Below, one piece after another: positions 52,738 to 56,573 of a stretch of DNA of 56,573 bases (its first letter is position 1; every line of letters begins with the position of its first letter). Position numbers and translations under genes: made by a program. This DNA comes from Gemmatales bacterium. Lineage in GTDB: Bacteria; Planctomycetota; Planctomycetia; Gemmatales; HRBIN36. The stretch lies in contig JANWWR010000126.1 of the NCBI GenBank assembly GCA_025055835.1, forward strand, positions 1 through 56,573, written 5' to 3'. The notes beneath the pieces were generated by a model. That model ran no database searches, had not been told where the DNA came from, and saw only the letters and a program-made list of their open reading frames with translations.

Positions 52738-55700
52738 CGTCCGCTGCATCCGATCAGCCGCTTCATGGACAGGAAGACTGGCTGACCGCCATCGTCCGCA
52801 TCTTTCTGGAGTCCAAGCTTTCCATCATTCTGATCGTCTTTTCGCTCCTGCTCGGCATCGGGGCCTTGCTGGTCACGCCGCGCGAGGAAGACCCACAGAT
52901 CGTCGTCCCCTTGGCCGACGTGTTCGTGACCTTCCCAGGCCATTCCGCTTCGGACGTGGAACGCCTGGTCGCCACGCCGCTGGAACGCTTGCTCTTCCAG
53001 ATCGACGGCGTGGAGTATGTGTACAGCATGTCGCGGGAAAACCTGGCCATCGTCACGGTGCGCTTCTACGTCGGTCAGGATCGGGAACGCAGCCTGGTCA
53101 AGCTCTTCAAAAAGATCAATGAGAACTTGGATATCATTCCGCCGGGAGTATCGGGCTGGGTGGTCAAGCCAGTCGAGATCGACGACGTGCCCATCGTCAC
53201 CCTGACTTTGGCCCCCAAGGAATCCTCGGACTCTCGGCAATCGGACACCCGATCCGCCGACAGCTTCCTGCTCCGCCGTGTCGGGGAGGAGGTCGTCCAG
53301 CGTCTTGCTGTGATTCCTGAAATCTCGCGGGCTTACGCGATCGGCGGCGAACCGCGCGAAGTCCGGGTGGAGCTTGATCTGGATCGGCTCCAGGCTTACC
53401 AACTCACTCCCCTGGAAGTACGCCGAGCCATCACCGCTTCCAACGCCAGCATTCCTGGGGGGGAATTCACCCGCAACGACGTTGCCTTCCGGGTTCTGGC
53501 GGGGACCGGGTTCACCCGGCCTGATCAACTTCCCAATCTGGTTGTCGGCGTGTTCGACGATCGTCCCGTGTTCCTCAAGGACGTGGCAACGCTGCGGGAT
53601 GGCCCGGCCGAAGTCGCCAATTATGTGCGACATGGCTGGGGACCAGCACGCGGATTCGCCGCCCACCACGGCAGTCCAGGAACCCTGCTCGGCGCCGGTC
53701 TTCATGCCGAGGCTGGGCAGGAGCACGCTTCCCCGACCGAGCCTTATCCCGCCGTCACCCTGGCGTTTGCCAAGAAAAAAGGAACCAACGCCGTCACCCT
53801 CGCCGCGACCCTCTTGAAGGAGGCGGAGCAGCTACGACGGGATCGCGTCATCCCCGACGACGTGGACATCATCATCACGAGGAACTACGGCTTGACCGCC
53901 GATGAAAAAGTCAATGAACTCGTCGAGCATCTTGGCTTGGCGATCCTTATCGTCCTGGCCCTGTTGACGCTGGCAATGGGCTGGCGGGCCGCCTTCGTCG
54001 TCGCCATCGCCATCCCCGTGGTGTTCGGGCTGACGCTGGCGGTGAATCTCCTGTTCGGCTACACAATCAACCGCGTGACGCTGTTCGCCTTGATCGTCGC
54101 CCTTGGCCTGCTGGTGGACGATCCCATCGTGGACGTGGAGAACATCGAGCGGCATTTTGAAATGCGCCGGACCGCCTCCCCCCGCATCGTCCTGGAGGCT
54201 GTCGCCGAAATCCGACCGCCGCTCATCAGCGCGACCCTGGCCGTCATCGTCAGCTTTTTGCCGCTGTTTTTCATCACCGGCATGATGGGCCCCTACATGG
54301 CCCCGATGGCTCTCAATGTCCCGGTTTCGATGGTGATGTCGATGGTTGTCGCCTTCACCATCACGCCCTGGCTCAGCTATCACGTTCTCAAGGGGCAGTT
54401 TGGTCACGGACCGCATGCAGGGCCTCCGGTCGGAACGGAAAAGGATCACAACGTCGCCGAAGTGTACGACCCGGAGGCCGTCAAGCAGACCTTTTTGTAC
54501 CGCCTGTTTCGTCCAATCATGGCCCCGTTGTTGTCGTCTCGGCTGCGGGCCGCTCTGTTCCTCGGCGTCATGGCGGCGCTGACGATTGCCGCCGTTGCCC
54601 TGGCTGCTACTCGGTCCGTGCCGCTCAAGATGCTGCCCTACGACAACAAGAACGAGTTTTTGCTGGTTCTGGATTTGGACGAAGGCACGACGCTGGAACG
54701 GACCGACGCCGCGGTGCGGGAGTTTGAACGCTATCTCGCTCAGGTTCCTGAAGTCACGGACTTCACCAGCTACGTCGGCGTGCCGGGACCCATCGATTTC
54801 AACGGTCTTGTCAGGCATTACTATCTGCGTCAGGCTCCGCACCTGGCTGAGATACGGGTCAACCTCGCTCCGAAGAAGGCTCGTCGCCAGCAAAGTCACG
54901 GCATCGGCCTGCGCGTACGTGACGATCTGACTGCTCTGGCTCAGCGCCATCAGGCCAAGTTGAAGATCGTTGAAATCCCGCCCGGTCCGCCAGTGCTGGC
55001 CAGCGTCGTTGCCGAGGTCTACGGCCGTCCCGACCATAGCTACGACGACCTGCTGGCCGCCGCCGAGACCGTCGCCGCCCGTATGAACCGGGAACCGGGA
55101 CTGGCCGATGTCGATGACATCCGCGAAGCGCCCCAACGAAAGCTCATCTTCGTCCCCGATCAGGAAAAAGCCGCCCTTCACGGGGTTAGCGTGGCCGACA
55201 TCGCCGAAACCCTGCGCATCGGGTTGGACGGCACCCGGAACGACTTACTACGCTTGGAAGACGAACGCAACCCCCTGCGAATCGTGGTCCGGCTCCCGCG
55301 AGTTTCCCGATCCAGCGCCGCCGATCTCTCCCGGTTGGTGGTTAAAGGGAGAACCGGCCATGTGGTTCCGTTAGCTGAGTTGGGACAATGGCAAACGATG
55401 CGCGTCGATCAAACGATTTATCACAAAAACCTGGAACGGGTCGTTTATGTCCTTGCCGAAACTGCCGGCCGACCTCCCGCCGAATGCATCGTGGATATGA
55501 TGGCGGATCGCCTCGCCGAGCCAGACACCGATGCGAGAAATGCGTCGGGAATTGAGCGGGTCGGCAGCGGGTGGCTTTCGTCGGCCTCGCCTCGCCCCGT
55601 GGCTCAGCGGACCTACTTCCGCAACGGGAGCGGCATCGCCTGGGCCGTTCCCGAAGGCATCCGAGTTGAGTTCGCTGGCGAAGGCGAATGGGACATCACG

Positions 55701-56231
55701 CTCGACGTCTTCAGGGACCTGGGTTTGGCTTTCGGGGCGGCGCTGGTGATGATCTACATCATTCTCGTGGCTCAAACCAAATCGTTTCTGATCCCCGTCA
55801 TCGTCATGCTGGCCATTCCGCTGACACTGCTGGGTGTCATGCCCGGCTTCTGGCTGCTCAATGCCGTGGCGGGCCAGACAGTGGGTGGATATGCCGATCC
55901 CGTGTATTTCACGGCCACGGCCATGATCGGCATGATCGCCCTGGCCGGCATCGTCACGCGGGATTCGATCATTCTCGTGGACTTCATCGAGCTGGCAGTT
56001 CACCGCGGTCGAACCCTGTTCGATGCCATCATGGAAAGCCGAGTGGTTCGCCTTCGACCGATCCTGCTGACCGCCGGAGCTGCCACGCTGGCCAGCATCC
56101 CGATCACGCTTGATCCCATCTTCTCGGGCCTGGGTTGGTCGATCATCTTCGGTCTGGTCGCCTCGACCCTGTTCACCCTGTTCGTCATTCCGGTGACCTA
56201 CTGGCTGCTGTACGCGGGAAGAAAGCCGTGA
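52734..56231 (+). CDS. RND efflux pump, AcrB/HAE1-like
   Basis: This is a 1165-residue inner-membrane proton-driven pump with twelve expected membrane helices and two large periplasmic loops. In helix 4 the proton-relay aspartates are present (GLLVDDPIVDVENIE). In the helix-10 region, where AcrB has lysine 940, the sequence is GIVTRDSIILVDF, with arginine in place of lysine, as also seen in other RND branches. It is about 100 residues longer than AcrB, with extra hydrophilic sequence near residues 300-340 and 930-970. Start and stop overlaps (ATGA) show it is translated with the adaptor. The substrate is unknown; the link to the methionine/folate enzyme upstream is by position only. Confidence 0.92.
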   Translation: MTSAASDQPLHGQEDWLTAIVRIFLESKLSIILIVFSLLLGIGALLVTPREEDPQIVVPLADVFVTFPGHSASDVERLVATPLERLLFQIDGVEYVYSMSRENLAIVTVRFYVGQDRERSLVKLFKKINENLDIIPPGVSGWVVKPVEIDDVPIVTLTLAPKESSDSRQSDTRSADSFLLRRVGEEVVQRLAVIPEISRAYAIGGEPREVRVELDLDRLQAYQLTPLEVRRAITASNASIPGGEFTRNDVAFRVLAGTGFTRPDQLPNLVVGVFDDRPVFLKDVATLRDGPAEVANYVRHGWGPARGFAAHHGSPGTLLGAGLHAEAGQEHASPTEPYPAVTLAFAKKKGTNAVTLAATLLKEAEQLRRDRVIPDDVDIIITRNYGLTADEKVNELVEHLGLAILIVLALLTLAMGWRAAFVVAIAIPVVFGLTLAVNLLFGYTINRVTLFALIVALGLLVDDPIVDVENIERHFEMRRTASPRIVLEAVAEIRPPLISATLAVIVSFLPLFFITGMMGPYMAPMALNVPVSMVMSMVVAFTITPWLSYHVLKGQFGHGPHAGPPVGTEKDHNVAEVYDPEAVKQTFLYRLFRPIMAPLLSSRLRAALFLGVMAALTIAAVALAATRSVPLKMLPYDNKNEFLLVLDLDEGTTLERTDAAVREFERYLAQVPEVTDFTSYVGVPGPIDFNGLVRHYYLRQAPHLAEIRVNLAPKKARRQQSHGIGLRVRDDLTALAQRHQAKLKIVEIPPGPPVLASVVAEVYGRPDHSYDDLLAAAETVAARMNREPGLADVDDIREAPQRKLIFVPDQEKAALHGVSVADIAETLRIGLDGTRNDLLRLEDERNPLRIVVRLPRVSRSSAADLSRLVVKGRTGHVVPLAELGQWQTMRVDQTIYHKNLERVVYVLAETAGRPPAECIVDMMADRLAEPDTDARNASGIERVGSGWLSSASPRPVAQRTYFRNGSGIAWAVPEGIRVEFAGEGEWDITLDVFRDLGLAFGAALVMIYIILVAQTKSFLIPVIVMLAIPLTLLGVMPGFWLLNAVAGQTVGGYADPVYFTATAMIGMIALAGIVTRDSIILVDFIELAVHRGRTLFDAIMESRVVRLRPILLTAGAATLASIPITLDPIFSGLGWSIIFGLVASTLFTLFVIPVTYWLLYAGRKP

Positions 56232-56345
56232 GCGGTGGACTCGAATCCTCCGGCACCTCAGCCAAAGGAGGGGGGACATCTCTCCCGGAAATGCCCTGGA
56301 CGCAGCGGTGGCTATTTCCGCGCAGCCATGCCCCCGCCGGGCCGG

Positions 56346-56374
56346 TTGACGGCACGGGCAGCCGGGCATATCGT
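56346..56374 (+). promoter_or_regulatory. Promoter for tRNA-Glu
   Basis: TTGACG (5/6) at 56346-56351, a 17-base spacer and TATCGT (4/6) at 56369-56374 end 11 bases before the mature 5' end of the tRNA gene, the expected geometry for a bacterial tRNA promoter. Confidence 0.5.
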
Positions 56375-56385
56375 GAGAATGGCTT

Positions 56386-56458
56386 GCCCCCATCGTCTAG
56401 GGGCCTAGGACATAGCCCTCTCAAGGCTAAGACAGGGGTTCGAATCCCCTTGGGGGCA
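56386..56458 (+). tRNA. tRNA-Glu (anticodon CTC)
   Basis: The 73-base sequence folds as a complete cloverleaf: acceptor stem GCCCCCA/TGGGGGC, D-arm with TCTAGGGGCCTAGGA, anticodon stem TAGCC/GGCTA with loop CTCTCAA giving anticodon CTC at 56420-56422, and T-arm CAGGGGTTCGAATCCCCTT-type with GTTCGAAT. The discriminator base is A, and the 3' CCA is not encoded. It decodes GAG. Confidence 0.95.
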
Positions 56459-56573
56459 GTAATCGGCCGTACACTTCCTGGCGCGGCATCACCCGATGTG
56501 ATAGTTAACTGGTTTTCAAAGCCATCCGGACAAAAACACACCTCCCCGTCAATTAGTTTCACTTTTTGTTGCA

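Noticed and set aside
53580-53760. Possible frameshift or insertion in the RND pump
   Set aside because: The region is longer than in AcrB and unusual in composition, but the frame is continuous and conserved motifs follow; it is more likely lineage-specific sequence.
56185-56562. Open frame on the minus strand across the tRNA (contains GIRTPVLALRGLCPRP)
   Set aside because: It is the antisense translation of tRNA-Glu and its flanks, a common false gene.

Overview
The window is about 56.6 kb of GC-rich bacterial DNA that most resembles a planctomycete chromosome, probably of the Gemmata group. This is inferred from gene content, not from a database match. The supporting traits are Hanks-type Ser/Thr kinases fused to RDD, receiver or HD-type domains, an exosortase fused to an EpsI-type domain, a cysteine-rich repetitive surface-type protein, the hpnC-hpnD-hpnE squalene route, and short palindromic repeats that lie inside reading frames. 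No prophage, transposase, plasmid gene or CRISPR array was seen.

Layout, left to right. Positions 1-6.0 kb (minus strand): an edge fragment, priA, dgkA, and a two-component pair (sensor kinase plus NtrC-type sigma-54 activator). 6.1-9.1 kb (plus): membrane-anchored tyrosine phosphatase, LptF/LptG-type permease, secreted NHL beta-propeller. 9.1-15.9 kb (minus): FHA protein, a 1433-residue TPR protein, and the exosortase/EpsI fusion. 16.2-17.9 kb (plus): phosphoglucosamine/phosphomannomutase and a small membrane protein. 18.0-21.4 kb (minus): hpnC-hpnD-hpnE, making squalene from farnesyl diphosphate. 21.6-26.3 kb (plus): lysS, a LolCE/LolD-like ABC pair, ilvE. 26.4-30.1 kb: divergent purB and guaB (AMP and GMP branches of purine synthesis), then a small secreted protein. 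30.3-37.3 kb (plus): kinase-receiver-HD fusion, then a YhaO/YhaN-like (SbcD/SbcC-like) nuclease pair behind a consensus promoter. 37.3-43.8 kb (minus): HtrA-like protease, a kinase/RDD/pseudokinase/RDD protein, and kbl-tdh (threonine to glycine and acetyl-CoA). 43.9-48.4 kb: GT87 membrane protein converging on dxs, then the cysteine-rich protein. 48.8-56.2 kb (plus): a tightly overlapping operon of a DapA-family protein, a homocysteine methyltransferase/MTHFR fusion, an RND adaptor and an RND pump. The window closes with tRNA-Glu(CTC).

Most genes are housekeeping or envelope functions. The most unusual feature is a family of short palindromes with the 20-base core CGGAGGGCTGACGCCCTCCG. It occurs in four separate genes (exosortase, hpnE, hpnC, GT87), always in frame and always at a linker, loop or tail, and is often accompanied by two other repeat modules. 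Five of the six reading frames through the core are open. It behaves like an element that spreads within coding sequence, as described for Rickettsia palindromic elements. Other points worth attention are the tandem kinase-pseudokinase receptor, an HD-GYP-like domain whose HD histidine is lysine, and a perfect TTGACA-N18-TATAAT promoter in front of the nuclease pair.

Start sites were re-chosen where a ribosome-binding site, a promoter or overlap with the upstream gene argued against the longest frame. Functional calls rest on motif recognition by eye.
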